A DNA stretch of 15,913 bases from an uncultured Erysipelotrichaceae bacterium (GCA_937902945.1 CALEMD010000057.1:1-15913); one strand, 5' to 3'. Positions 7,402 through 15,761 are shown, numbered from the stretch's first letter. Translations and numbers: made by a program. The notes: generated from the letters alone by a model not told the origin.

Positions 7402-8202
7402 ATGGCAAATTTAAAGGGTAAAGTAGCATTAATCACTGGAGCAGCTGCAGGACTTGGAGAAGGAATTGCAACTGCATATGTAAAATCGGGTGCAAAAATC
7501 TGCATGGTTGATCTTTCAAAAGGAGTAGAGAGCACTGCAGAGAAACTCCGCAGCGAATATCCCGGAGCTGAAATCATAACTGTTATCGCTAACGTTTCTG
7601 ATAAAGAGCAAATGAAAGCAGCTGCAGCTAAAACTGTCGAAACGTTTGGATCATTGGATATTGCATGCTGCAATGCAGGTGTGTGCCGCCTTGCACCGTT
7701 TGAGGAAATGTCAGACGAAATCAGAGATTTCCATATTGACGTCAATATCAAGGGCACTTGGAACACATGCCAGGCTGCTATTCCGTATATGCTGAAAGAA
7801 GGCAAGGGTGCAATTGTAATTGCATCTTCCGTTACTGGCGATATAGTAGCTGATGGCGGTGAAGCTGCCTACGCAATGAGCAAAGCAGCTCTTGTTGGAT
7901 TAACAAGATGTCTGGCAGTTGAATATGCACCAAAAAACATCCGTGTTAACTGCAGTCAACTTGGCTATGCTCGTACACCAATGGTTGAAAAAATGGCTGT
8001 TGAGTCAAATCCAGAAGATCCAGAAAGTGCAATTGCAGCAATTGCCCGCAATGTACCAATGGGCAGACTCGCAAAACCAATTGAAGTTGGTGAGCTGTTT
8101 GCATTCTTAGGAAGTGATGATGCTTCTTATATCACTGGTTCACAGGTTGTTATTGATGGTGCAGCTACTCTTCCTGAAACCAATTCTATTGGCACTAACT
8201 AA
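7402..8202 (+). CDS. ucpA: UcpA-like SDR-family oxidoreductase
   Basis: A 266-residue classical short-chain dehydrogenase. The cofactor site TGAAAGLG is at 12-19, Asp37 after the second strand suggests NAD(H), NAG is at 91-93, and the catalytic set is Asn115, Ser142/143, Tyr157 and Lys161. From memory of E. coli UcpA, many stretches match closely: NAGVCRL, DFHIDVNIKG, SSVTGD, YAPKNIRVN, SNPEDPES, and the unusual C-terminal DGAATLPET. UcpA has been linked to furfural tolerance; its natural substrate is not settled. The usual PG after the sixth strand is missing: the region reads CSQLGYARTPM. AGAGAGG lies 9 bases before the ATG. It is alone on its transcript, divergent from the permeases, and ends in a strong terminator. 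Confidence 0.87.
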   Translation: MANLKGKVALITGAAAGLGEGIATAYVKSGAKICMVDLSKGVESTAEKLRSEYPGAEIITVIANVSDKEQMKAAAAKTVETFGSLDIACCNAGVCRLAPFEEMSDEIRDFHIDVNIKGTWNTCQAAIPYMLKEGKGAIVIASSVTGDIVADGGEAAYAMSKAALVGLTRCLAVEYAPKNIRVNCSQLGYARTPMVEKMAVESNPEDPESAIAAIARNVPMGRLAKPIEVGELFAFLGSDDASYITGSQVVIDGAATLPETNSIGTN

Positions 8203-8222
8203 TCATTTGTACATATTGTATG

Positions 8223-8268
8223 AAAGCAGCAATCCAAAGCCCAGTGCTCTTGAATTGCTGCTTTTCTT
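8223..8268 (+). terminator. Terminator after the dehydrogenase, probably bidirectional
   Basis: AAAGCAGCAAT (8223-8233) pairs perfectly over 11 bases with ATTGCTGCTTT (8254-8264); CAA/TTG extends the stem after one mismatch. TTTTCTTT follows. It lies between the convergent dehydrogenase and glycerate kinase genes, and on the minus strand it is followed by TTTCATA, so it may also stop the kinase transcript. Confidence 0.9.
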
Positions 8269-8288
8269 TATACGTATTCTTTGCGCTT

Positions 8289-9530
8289 TCAAACTTCTGA
8301 CTTTCGAATCAGAACAACGGATACATCATTCACATTGGTTCCGGTTGGTCCTGTCATAATGAGACCGCCGCACTTTTCAAGTGCATGATAGCTGTCATTA
8401 TTTCTTAATGTCTCCGCAATCAATATACCCTGTTCTTTCAATACAGCCTCAGTATTGCCATCTGCATATCCGCCCGCTGCATCTGTCGGACCATCTGTGC
8501 CATCACTTCCAAATGAGAATATCGCAGTATCTTTCAGTCCAGCAATTCCCAATGCTGCAGAAAGAGCAATCTCCTGATTTCTGCCGCCCAATCCACTGCC
8601 TGTCACGCATACCACTGTTTCTCCGCCAGAAATGTATGCCATGTTTTTTTGACTTCTGCTTGCTTCTTCAGCAATAATTGCGAGGTTTCTTCCAGCATCT
8701 ATGGCAAAACCCGTCATTGCAGTGCTGATTATAATCGGTTCATAGCCAAGTCTTCGGCATGAATCTGACGCCGCCAGACACAGCTGTTTTACACTGCCTG
8801 AAACATGCGTTTCAACATTCCTTATCACAGTGGGCGTCTCTTCTGCAATGGCTCTTTCTGCATTCTCACTTACTTCAATATTGTATTTCCGCAGAATTTC
8901 CATTGCTTCCTCTGAAGCCGTTGAATCCGGATACGCCGGACCAGACGCAATCATATCGAGAGGATCCCCAATAATGTCTGAAAGAACTATGGAAAACACA
9001 GATGCCGGTTCGCACATCTTTGCAAACCTTCCGCCTTTAACCTTGTCTAGATGCTTTCTGACAGTATTCATCTCCTGAATGCCGGCACCGCTTTTCAGCA
9101 GGGCATCTGTAATAGCCTGCACCTCGCATAAAGGAATCAGCGGATCAGTAAACAGTGCACTTCCTCCTCCGGATATCAGAAACAGAACTGTGTCATTTGT
9201 CTCAAGACCATTCACCATGTCTTCAACTTGAATTGTGGCCTTCACTGCATTCTCATCAGGAATTGGATGGCCTGCTTCAAAACACTGTATATTCTGTATG
9301 GTGCCGTGTACATGCCCATATTTACTGATGACAATTCCATTGACTATTCTATCTCCAAGATAATCAGAGGCTGTTCTTGCCATCTGCCATGCCGCTTTGC
9401 CAACAGAAACAAGAATAACTTTTCCTTCTGTGCACTTAAAATCCTTGAGAGCATTTCTAACCGCTTCATCTGGCATGACTGCTGCTATAGATTCACGAAT
9501 GATAGTTTCTGCATCCTGACGCAATGACAT
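8289..9530 (-). CDS. Glycerate 2-kinase, class II (DUF4147/MOFRL family)
   Basis: A 413-residue cytoplasmic enzyme of the GckA/TtuD type, which phosphorylates D-glycerate with ATP to 2-phosphoglycerate for entry into lower glycolysis. The N-terminal DUF4147 domain shows VGKAA (43-47), GHPIPDE (87-93), SGGGSALF (120-127), NTVRKHLDKVKGGRFA (155-170) and LSDIIGDPLDMIASGP (183-198). The MOFRL domain, about 300-405, has GSGLGGRNQE (311-320), SDGTDGPTDAAGG (342-354) and TGPTGTNVNDV (393-403). All expected motifs are present and the length is normal. AAAGGAAAAG precedes the ATG. It lies 23 bases after the TetR-type gene and is probably co-transcribed with it. A glycerate source is not evident nearby; no tartronate semialdehyde reductase or hydroxypyruvate enzyme is obvious, unless the facing dehydrogenase acts there. 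Confidence 0.92.
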   Translation of the reverse strand: MSLRQDAETIIRESIAAVMPDEAVRNALKDFKCTEGKVILVSVGKAAWQMARTASDYLGDRIVNGIVISKYGHVHGTIQNIQCFEAGHPIPDENAVKATIQVEDMVNGLETNDTVLFLISGGGSALFTDPLIPLCEVQAITDALLKSGAGIQEMNTVRKHLDKVKGGRFAKMCEPASVFSIVLSDIIGDPLDMIASGPAYPDSTASEEAMEILRKYNIEVSENAERAIAEETPTVIRNVETHVSGSVKQLCLAASDSCRRLGYEPIIISTAMTGFAIDAGRNLAIIAEEASRSQKNMAYISGGETVVCVTGSGLGGRNQEIALSAALGIAGLKDTAIFSFGSDGTDGPTDAAGGYADGNTEAVLKEQGILIAETLRNNDSYHALEKCGGLIMTGPTGTNVNDVSVVLIRKSEV

Positions 9531-9553
9531 CTTCTTTTCCTTTCGATACTGTA

Positions 9554-10165
9554 TTATTTGTTTTTGGTTTGAGCAGATACTGCTTTCTTGTTATTTTCCG
9601 CTGTCGCATATCTGCTTAGTATGATAGTCAATTCTTCTTTTGCCATAGTCAGATCTGATGGATCATTCTTGATCCATGACGAAATCAAAGAACCGTGAAT
9701 CAGTGCAAATACAGCCTGTGCATTTCGCTTGGCATCTTTCTTGCTTTCATTGAACTGCAGAAATTTCTGCAGATATATATTCTGCCAGTCAGCATAAATT
9801 TCAAGACATGTCTGATTGATGGATGAATCAAGATACTTTGATTCAATTGATATCATTGTCAGCAGAAGCGATGCAAATCGATCTTTCTTCTTAAGCGACT
9901 TAGCTAGATAATCAGCCATTCTTTCAAATGCGGCAAGAGGATTGCTTTCCAGAAAGAAATCGCTGACAATTGTGCTTTTCATATTTTCATAGCTGAAAAG
10001 AAGCGTCTCTTTCGCCAGCTGTACCTTTCCTTCAGGAAAATAATAATAAAAGCTTCCCTTTGGAATATCACAGGCCTTTAAAAGTTCACTGAGCCCTGTT
10101 CCATAATATCCGCGTTCGGAAAACAGTCTTGCTGATTCTTCAAGGATCATTTCCTTCTTATTCAT
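9554..10165 (-). CDS. TetR-family regulator, LmrA/YxaF type
   Basis: A 203-residue regulator. The helix-turn-helix region reads SARLFSERGYYGTGLSELLK followed by ACDIPKGSFYYYFPEGKVQL, the arrangement of the LmrA/YxaF (QdoR) branch, where GYxGTGLxEI and PKGSxYxxFPxGK are diagnostic. The C-terminal half is the ligand and dimer domain, with a Lys-rich tail. No strong ribosome binding site precedes the ATG at 10165. A TATAAT lies at 10172-10177, so a weak near-leaderless own promoter is possible alongside read-through from the reductase gene. Overlapping palindromes (ATGAATTCAT at 10164-10173) cover the start. The reductase promoter upstream carries a dyad resembling this branch's operator, making that gene the likely main target. 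Confidence 0.9.
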   Translation of the reverse strand: MNKKEMILEESARLFSERGYYGTGLSELLKACDIPKGSFYYYFPEGKVQLAKETLLFSYENMKSTIVSDFFLESNPLAAFERMADYLAKSLKKKDRFASLLLTMISIESKYLDSSINQTCLEIYADWQNIYLQKFLQFNESKKDAKRNAQAVFALIHGSLISSWIKNDPSDLTMAKEELTIILSRYATAENNKKAVSAQTKNK

Positions 10166-10190
10166 GAATTCATTATATCAACCAAAGCAT

Positions 10191-10222
10191 AATAAAACAG
10201 CCGAGAATTTCCCCCGGCTGTT
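10191..10222 (-). terminator. Terminator after the reductase gene
   Basis: On the minus strand AACAGCCG (10215-10222) pairs perfectly with CGGCTGTT (10196-10203) over 8 bases with an 11-base loop, followed by TTTATTAT-type sequence. It lies 13 bases after the reductase stop and before the tetR-type gene, so read-through into the regulator and kinase is probably partial. Confidence 0.82.
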
Positions 10223-10234
10223 CAATAGCTGCAA

Positions 10235-12001
10235 TTACTCTGCCGTTATGCTCTTTGCTGCATCATAGCCGCTTGTCATTGCCCATCCAAACAGAGATCC
10301 TCCGTAATAGATGTCGCCTTCAAGACCGCCTACAACTTCACCTGCTGCATACAGTCCTTCAATCGGTTCCTGAGCTGTATTGAGAACCTGCATCTGATCA
10401 TTGATATGCAGTCCTCCCAATGTTGCATAATATCTCAGCCACATCTGAATTGCATAATACGAACCATCACTGCTGATTGTATTTGTCAGTGTTCTGCCAA
10501 ATTCGTCTGTACCCTTTGCAACATCCTCATTGTATTTCTCTGCAGCCGCTGACAATGAACTTTCCGGCAGTGAAAGTGTACTGCCAAGTTCTTCGAGACT
10601 GTCAGCTTTGATCATGACAGGATTTGAAGAGCCATTGTTTGCGACCCATTTATCCACATCTTCCTGTGTATAGATATGACTCTTGATCATTGCACCGTTG
10701 AATGCATCAAATGCTGCCTGATCAAGAATGAGATAGTTTGATTCATTCACTTTCATTGCCTGAATCATATCCCATGCATTGCCCTGTTCATTCATGAAGC
10801 GAACACCATCCTGATTGACAATGAATGCTCCGCTAGTCTTGTAAGCAGTTGCTACACCAGGATTTGTATACTGACCCAATCCGCTTGGCATGATAATGCT
10901 GTTAGGCTGTACATTTACGTACTCCATATTGATTGTGTCTGCATCTACTGCCGCAGCCATTGTCAAACCATCACCATCAGCACCTGCAGCACCCGCATAA
11001 ACATAGGACTGATACTCTTCAGGAATCATCTCTGTGTTATGACCAAATCCGCCGGTTGCCAATATGACATTCTGAGCATGAATCGTATATGCCTTGTCTT
11101 TTGATTCAGCAAGAACTCCAGTTACTGTTCCATCCTCAACAATCAGCTCTGTTGCTTTTGTATCGGTCAGAATTGTTCCGCCGCCATTGGAGAATGAATC
11201 GGAAAGAGATGTTACAACACCTGAGCCTCTTCCTGTACCTGAATACACACGAGCTCCGCCATCTTTCTGTTCATAAGGAACATTTGCACCATCTTCTGAT
11301 ACAAGCCAGTCAAATGCTTCACCAACTGTATTTACAAAGATATCCAATGTTGCTTCGTCGTTCTTGTTATGACCATTGGCCAGCATATCAGCTTTGAGAG
11401 ATTCTGCAGAATCTTCATATCCTGCTTCTTTCTGCCATGTGCTGTCAGTAGCAACTGTTCCAGCCCCTGCCATAGCTGATGCTCCACCGACAAGACTCAT
11501 TTTCTCAAGTACTAAAACGTTCTTGCCTTTCTGCTGAGCAGCCAATGCCGCACTCAATCCAGCAACACCTGCTCCAACAATAACTACATCAACTGTTTCT
11601 TCAACAGCTTCTAGTTCTTTGTCAGAAGAAGCTGCCGCAAACTTGCTCATATCTGCACCAGCCTGTGTCAGTGCGTCTGTCAATGCTGTCTTGAATCCAT
11701 TCGATGTCAGTGTAGCTCCGCTGACAATATCAACATCTGCTGTCTGATCAGCAACCGCCTGCTCTACAAGCTTCGGCAATGCTGCTTTTCCAATTCCTTC
11801 AGTTTCTTCTTCCTTTGTGACTTCAATCTTGGTGATAGCTGTGTCGCTAACTGTTACATCGATGGTGATATCACCATGGTATCCCTCTGCTGTTGCAGTA
11901 TAGGTACCTGCTTTCATCGATCCTGTTTCTGTAGATGTTTTTGATGTACTGCACCCTGTTAACAGTGCAGCCGATAGAAAAACCGCCAGTAATTTCTTCA
12001 T
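10235..12001 (-). CDS. Lipoprotein flavin-based reductase (FMN-binding plus FAD_binding_2), electron acceptor unknown
   Basis: A 588-residue predicted surface lipoprotein. The signal ends in LLTGC with Cys17 as the lipidated residue. An FMN-binding domain covers about 30-115; SGATLTS at 94-100 is the ApbE flavinylation motif, with Thr97 the likely FMN-bearing residue. The flavin-reductase domain starts near 135 with VVIVGAGVAGLSAALAA (GxGxxG at 143-148), then GGASAMAGAG, ILATGGFG (313-320) and GLYAAGEVVGG (549-559). This is the soluble fumarate/urocanate/methacrylate reductase family, which reduces an alkene outside the membrane with electrons passed through bound FMN. Residues that bind fumarate in flavocytochrome c3 appear replaced: the catalytic Arg aligns with Lys388, HHTMGG reads YATLGG (525-530), and NRLGG reads IYYGG (564-568). 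It is therefore not called fumarate reductase. GGAGG precedes the ATG. Confidence 0.9.
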   Translation of the reverse strand: MKKLLAVFLSAALLTGCSTSKTSTETGSMKAGTYTATAEGYHGDITIDVTVSDTAITKIEVTKEEETEGIGKAALPKLVEQAVADQTADVDIVSGATLTSNGFKTALTDALTQAGADMSKFAAASSDKELEAVEETVDVVIVGAGVAGLSAALAAQQKGKNVLVLEKMSLVGGASAMAGAGTVATDSTWQKEAGYEDSAESLKADMLANGHNKNDEATLDIFVNTVGEAFDWLVSEDGANVPYEQKDGGARVYSGTGRGSGVVTSLSDSFSNGGGTILTDTKATELIVEDGTVTGVLAESKDKAYTIHAQNVILATGGFGHNTEMIPEEYQSYVYAGAAGADGDGLTMAAAVDADTINMEYVNVQPNSIIMPSGLGQYTNPGVATAYKTSGAFIVNQDGVRFMNEQGNAWDMIQAMKVNESNYLILDQAAFDAFNGAMIKSHIYTQEDVDKWVANNGSSNPVMIKADSLEELGSTLSLPESSLSAAAEKYNEDVAKGTDEFGRTLTNTISSDGSYYAIQMWLRYYATLGGLHINDQMQVLNTAQEPIEGLYAAGEVVGGLEGDIYYGGSLFGWAMTSGYDAAKSITAE

Positions 12002-12013
12002 TCTTCCTCCATT

Positions 12014-12030
12014 GTAGACGACCGGTCTAC
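12014..12030. promoter_or_regulatory. Candidate TetR-type operator at the reductase start point
   Basis: GTAGAC (12014-12019) and GTCTAC (12025-12030) form a perfect 6-base dyad around GACCG. The dyad begins 6 bases after the -10 element, so it covers the expected start point. On the minus strand it contains TAGACCGGTC, close to the TAGAC-CGGTCTA core I recall for LmrA/QdoR-type boxes, with one extra base in the centre. Confidence 0.7.
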
Positions 12031-12036
12031 TATTGG

Positions 12037-12065
12037 ATTATAAAGACTTGTTAAATTGCTGTCAA
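12037..12065 (-). promoter_or_regulatory. Consensus sigma-A promoter of the reductase gene
   Basis: On the minus strand TTGACA (12060-12065) and TATAAT (12037-12042) are exactly 17 bases apart, a perfect consensus. A+T-rich sequence upstream (ATTTGATTAATTGA) could act as an UP element. Such a strong promoter fits a gene held off by a repressor. Confidence 0.88.
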
Positions 12066-12157
12066 TCAATTAATCAAATAAGCGATTTGCTCAGGAATAC
12101 CGCAAGCGCTGCAATGCATCAAATGAGGTAGAAAATACTTTTTAAAAACTATATATA
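12066..12157. other. Spacer between exporter operon end and reductase promoter; no gene seen
   Basis: Below the stop of the exporter gene the sequence is A+T-rich, with TTTTTAAAAA near 12139-12148 but no convincing stem plus T-run. A weak CAAAT/ATTTG dyad lies near 12074-12088. I see no open frame and no clear terminator for the exporter operon, so some read-through into the reductase gene is possible. Confidence 0.4.
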
Positions 12158-13999
12158 TTATTCAGTCTCAATGCTGCCATTGAATTGACTCTCCCACAGG
12201 TTATAGTAGAATCCTTTTTCTGCCAGCAGTTCATCATGCTTTCCTTTTTCAATAATATCTCCTGCATTCATAACCAGTATTATATCTGCATTGCGAATAG
12301 TGGATAGTCTGTGGGCAATGGTAAATGAAGTTCTTCCTTCGGTCAGTTGATTCAGCGCATTCTGAACATTCTGTTCTGTACGCGTATCTACTGAAGAGGT
12401 TGCCTCATCCAGTATAAGCAATGGCTGATCAGCAACCATAGCCCTTGCTATGGTCAATAGCTGTCTTTGTCCCGATGACAGGTTGGAATCATCTTTCAGA
12501 ATCGTATCATATCCATCAGACAGCGATTCAATAAAGTGGTCTATGCCCACTGCTTTGCATGCTGCTTTTACTTCTTCATCTGTCACATTCGGCTTTGAAT
12601 AGATTATATTGTTTTTTATTGTATCTTCAAATATCCAACTGTCCTGTAAAACCATGCCAAACAGCTGATGTACATTCTCTCTGCTCAATTCAGTTATATC
12701 CTTGTTATCAATCAGAATTCTGCCCCCATCAAGTTCATAGAAGCGCATCAGAAGATTTACGATTGTCGTTTTCCCAGCTCCAGTAGGTCCAACAATAGCT
12801 ACTTTCTCTCCTGGTTTTATATCAATTGAAAAATCGTGAATAATTGTGTGGTTTTTGACATAGCCAAACTTCACATGATCAAAGACAACATGACCTCTTT
12901 CCGGTTTGAAATCATTGATTTTATTGCTTTCGTCTGACATTTCTTTTTCGTTCAGATACGCAAACACACGTTCTGCTGCCGCTGCAGCGGACTGCAGACT
13001 GGTTGCTGATTGAGCAACCTGTCCTAAAGGCTGCGTAAAGAGTTTTACATATACAATAAATGCAACTATTGTTCCAAACGTTATTTTTGACTGACTGGCA
13101 AGCACTGCACCAACTATACAAACAGCCACATACCCAAAATCACCGGCAAATTCCATGACTGGCATCATAATGCCTGACATGAACTGTGACTTCCAACCAT
13201 TCTCATATAGATCGCCATTGTATTCATCAAACTTCTTTTTTTCTGGTCTTTCTCCGTTATAGACCTGAACAATTGGATGGGAAGCGAATATTTCTTCTAT
13301 ATGACCATTGATCAGTCCTAGATAATGAGAGTTGCCAACAAAGTACTTCTGTGACTTTCTGATAATCAGATTCATCATCAGAAATCCCATCAGACTGGAA
13401 GCTGCTGCAATACAAGCAAGCAGAACATTGGTCTGCACCATGAGAATCACAGCACCGATAAACAGAACCGCTGCCGAAACCACTTCCGCGAGTGCCATGC
13501 GCATTGCCTCCGTAATTGTATCAATATCATTGGTCACTCTTGAAATCAAATCGCCGAAATTCTGTGAATCAAATTTCTTCAGAGGAAGACGATTGAGTTT
13601 TCTCGAACAATCCTCACGCATGCTGAATGCCATTCTCTGTGACAGAGATACCATCATGAAACTCTGCATATATGTCAATATGAAACTCAGGGTATAAAGC
13701 ATCAGCAAATTCATTACTATTGCAGTAATAGAAGAAAGATCAAATATCTGTGTCTGCATGCCTTCATTGACCTTATCTGTAATGGCACTCAGTTCTGCCG
13801 GCCCAAACAGTGAAAACAATGCTCCAGCTGCGGCTGCAGCAAGTGATCCAATCAAGAGCGGCATTTCCTTTTTCCCGTATCTGCAAAGCATCATCCATGC
13901 CTTTTTAAAGTCATGCGGTTTTTCAGCAGCCTTCTCTCTTGGCCCGCCGAAGTGTGTTTTCATATTAACGGATCCTAATTCATACGTTTCTTTAGCCAT
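12158..13999 (-). CDS. ABC exporter half-transporter with canonical ATP site (BmrD/LmrD-like)
   Basis: A 613-residue fused membrane and ATPase half of a heterodimeric type IV exporter. About six membrane segments lie between residues 45 and 335. The nucleotide domain has Walker A GPTGAGKTT (404-412), Q-loop Gln452, signature LSSGQ (507-511), Walker B LLILDE with catalytic Glu532, and switch His563. The signature departs slightly from LSGGQ. Walker B Glu and switch His are intact, so this half carries the working site. The start at 13999 follows the upstream stop by one base (TAA-T-ATG) and is preceded by AGGAG, so the genes are translationally coupled; a longer frame begins at 14038. An extended N-terminus of about 30 residues (FGGPREKAAEKPHDFKKAW) is usual for this subunit. 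Likely role: export of drugs, peptides or lipids. Confidence 0.92.
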   Translation of the reverse strand: MAKETYELGSVNMKTHFGGPREKAAEKPHDFKKAWMMLCRYGKKEMPLLIGSLAAAAAGALFSLFGPAELSAITDKVNEGMQTQIFDLSSITAIVMNLLMLYTLSFILTYMQSFMMVSLSQRMAFSMREDCSRKLNRLPLKKFDSQNFGDLISRVTNDIDTITEAMRMALAEVVSAAVLFIGAVILMVQTNVLLACIAAASSLMGFLMMNLIIRKSQKYFVGNSHYLGLINGHIEEIFASHPIVQVYNGERPEKKKFDEYNGDLYENGWKSQFMSGIMMPVMEFAGDFGYVAVCIVGAVLASQSKITFGTIVAFIVYVKLFTQPLGQVAQSATSLQSAAAAAERVFAYLNEKEMSDESNKINDFKPERGHVVFDHVKFGYVKNHTIIHDFSIDIKPGEKVAIVGPTGAGKTTIVNLLMRFYELDGGRILIDNKDITELSRENVHQLFGMVLQDSWIFEDTIKNNIIYSKPNVTDEEVKAACKAVGIDHFIESLSDGYDTILKDDSNLSSGQRQLLTIARAMVADQPLLILDEATSSVDTRTEQNVQNALNQLTEGRTSFTIAHRLSTIRNADIILVMNAGDIIEKGKHDELLAEKGFYYNLWESQFNGSIETE

Positions 14000-14000
14000 A

Positions 14001-15761
14001 TTATGAAAGCTCCTGTTCTGATAGCTGCGTACTCGCAATCTGCTGATAGATGTTGCATCTCTGCATCAGCTGATCATGGGTTCCTCTATCAACAATTGTC
14101 CCGTTATCCAGTACCAATATTTCATCTGCATCACGAATCGTGCCAATCCGCTGTGCAACTATAAGAATGGATTGGTCAGGATGCGTTTCACGCAATGCTT
14201 TTCTCAGCTTATAATCCGTTTCAAAATCAAGTGCCGAAAAGGTATCATCAAACAGAAACACTTCTGGATTCCAGCAGATAGATCTGGCAATGGACAGCCT
14301 CTGTCTCTGCCCTCCGGAAACTGAAGTTCCGCCTCTTGCAATCTCAGCATGTATTCCTTTGTCCATCAATCCAACAAACTCTAATGCCTGCGCTGTCTCT
14401 AATGCCAGATTGACACTTTGTTCGTTTCTATCGGTTCTGTCATTTTCTCCATATGCAACATTAGAAATTACCGTTCCTCTTAACAGCATCGCTTTCTGTG
14501 TTGCATATCCAATCTTTTCATGAAGCTTCCGCAATGACATATTCTGAATGTCTACCCCATCAATCAGAATGCTTCCGGACTGCGGTGTATAAAGCCTTGC
14601 GATCAATTGCAGAATGGTGGTTTTTCCAGACCCTGTAGCACCAATAAGCGCTGTTGTCTTTCCTGCTTCAGCAGTAAAGGATATATCTGTTAAAGCATTT
14701 CCTTTAGCACCCGGATAACTGAAGTTTATATGCCTGAACTCTATTGTTCCTGCAGTGCTTTCAGCTGTACTGCTGCCTTCTTTCACTTCCGTATCTGCAT
14801 GCAGTATTTCCAGTATTCTTTCTGCCGAAACAGCAGCCCGCGGATACTGATTCAATGCCATATTCATATCCATGAACGCTTTAATAAGTATTGCTGTATA
14901 AGAAGAATAAACAACCATGTCAGAGAATATGGCAATCTGATCAGCAGGATTCGCAGACGCAATTAAATAAGCTCCAACAAGATATATGCCAACCATCAGT
15001 GCATTATTCACAAATTTAATTGTCGGTCTCATCAGTCCCATTGCATGGTGTGCTTTCCGTTCATTCGATGTCAGTATGTCATCTGCTTCTGTAAACTTCT
15101 TTTCCTGATACTTCTCTGCATTGTATGCACGGATAACACGTATTCCTGTCAGATTCTCCCGCAGATCACGGCTTAAGTGGTCTGTGTATACCTGCCTTTT
15201 CCTAAGCTTAGGATGGGCATACATCATCATAAAAACAACCAGAAGAACCATCAGTATAATGGACAGCAGAGTCAGTGCTGTCCACTGCCAATGCCTGCCT
15301 GTTATTTTTACCAATGCTCATACTGCGATGAACGGCACTTTCAATGCATGCAATATACCGCGGCACATAAAGTTCTGTATCTGTGTCACATCATTTGTTG
15401 AACGGGTAATCAAAGAAGCCGTTGAGAAAGAATCCATTTCCTTCATCGAAAATGATTCAACTTTGTTATAGATATCTGTTCTGAGATCTCTTGAAAAGGA
15501 TGCGGCCACATGCATCGAATACCAGTTGGCAGCAATAGCTGAGCCTACACCTGCACCTGCGCACAGAAGCATCATTCCTCCGCAGGCATAAATCTGATTC
15601 ATATCACTGCCCGGTGTTTTCACCAGTCTTGTTATGGTCTGCATATAATCAGGGATGCGAAGACTGAACCATACTTGTGCTGCCGTGAAAAGAGCCGCTA
15701 AAAGAAACAGCAGTGCCTGCTGTTTCTTAGCTCTTTTCGCCATTTCAGCGATGGCTTGCAT
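14001..15761 (-). pseudogene. ABC exporter half-transporter with degenerate ATP site (BmrC/LmrC-like), broken by an in-frame TGA
   Basis: Two same-frame pieces make one gene of about 586 codons, the normal length for this subunit. The N-terminal piece, 147 residues, holds the first helices and ends at TGA (15318-15320). The frame continues two codons later, at a TTG (15314), to a full ATPase domain: Walker A GATGSGKTT, signature VSGGQ, Walker B FLFDD and switch AQRIG. Asp replaces the catalytic Glu and Gln replaces the switch His, the mark of the degenerate half in heterodimers such as TM287/288 and LmrCD. The broken site reads FIAV-stop-ALVKITGRHWQW; from memory, relatives have IMAVWA there, so TGG to TGA is the simplest event. 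No ribosome site precedes the TTG. The start could be ATG 15761 or 15743, overlapping or abutting the marR-type stop. Sequencing error is possible. Confidence 0.85.

Noticed and set aside
8114..8359. Plus-strand 81-codon frame running through the terminator
   Set aside because: It overlaps the dehydrogenase end, the hairpin and the kinase end; its Leu/Ser-rich sequence is a shadow of other frames.
9228..9527. Plus-strand 99-codon frame opposite the glycerate kinase
   Set aside because: It is fully antisense to a gene with complete family motifs, and Cys/Ile-rich without family features.
10235..12001. Calling the flavin reductase a fumarate reductase
   Set aside because: Family-wide motifs support only the cofactor roles; the fumarate-contact residues appear substituted.
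12139..12148. TTTTTAAAAA as terminator of the exporter operon
   Set aside because: It is a self-complementary A/T run with no G+C stem or loop; not a credible terminator.
15314..15314. TTG as a true start of a separate ABC protein
   Set aside because: No ribosome binding site precedes it, and a protein starting there would lack the first membrane helices. The frame is continuous with the upstream piece apart from the TGA.
15318..15320. TGA read as Trp through a changed genetic code, or as selenocysteine
   Set aside because: TGA ends several intact genes here and Trp codons elsewhere are TGG. No selenocysteine-type context or hairpin was seen, and the site is a membrane-helix Trp.
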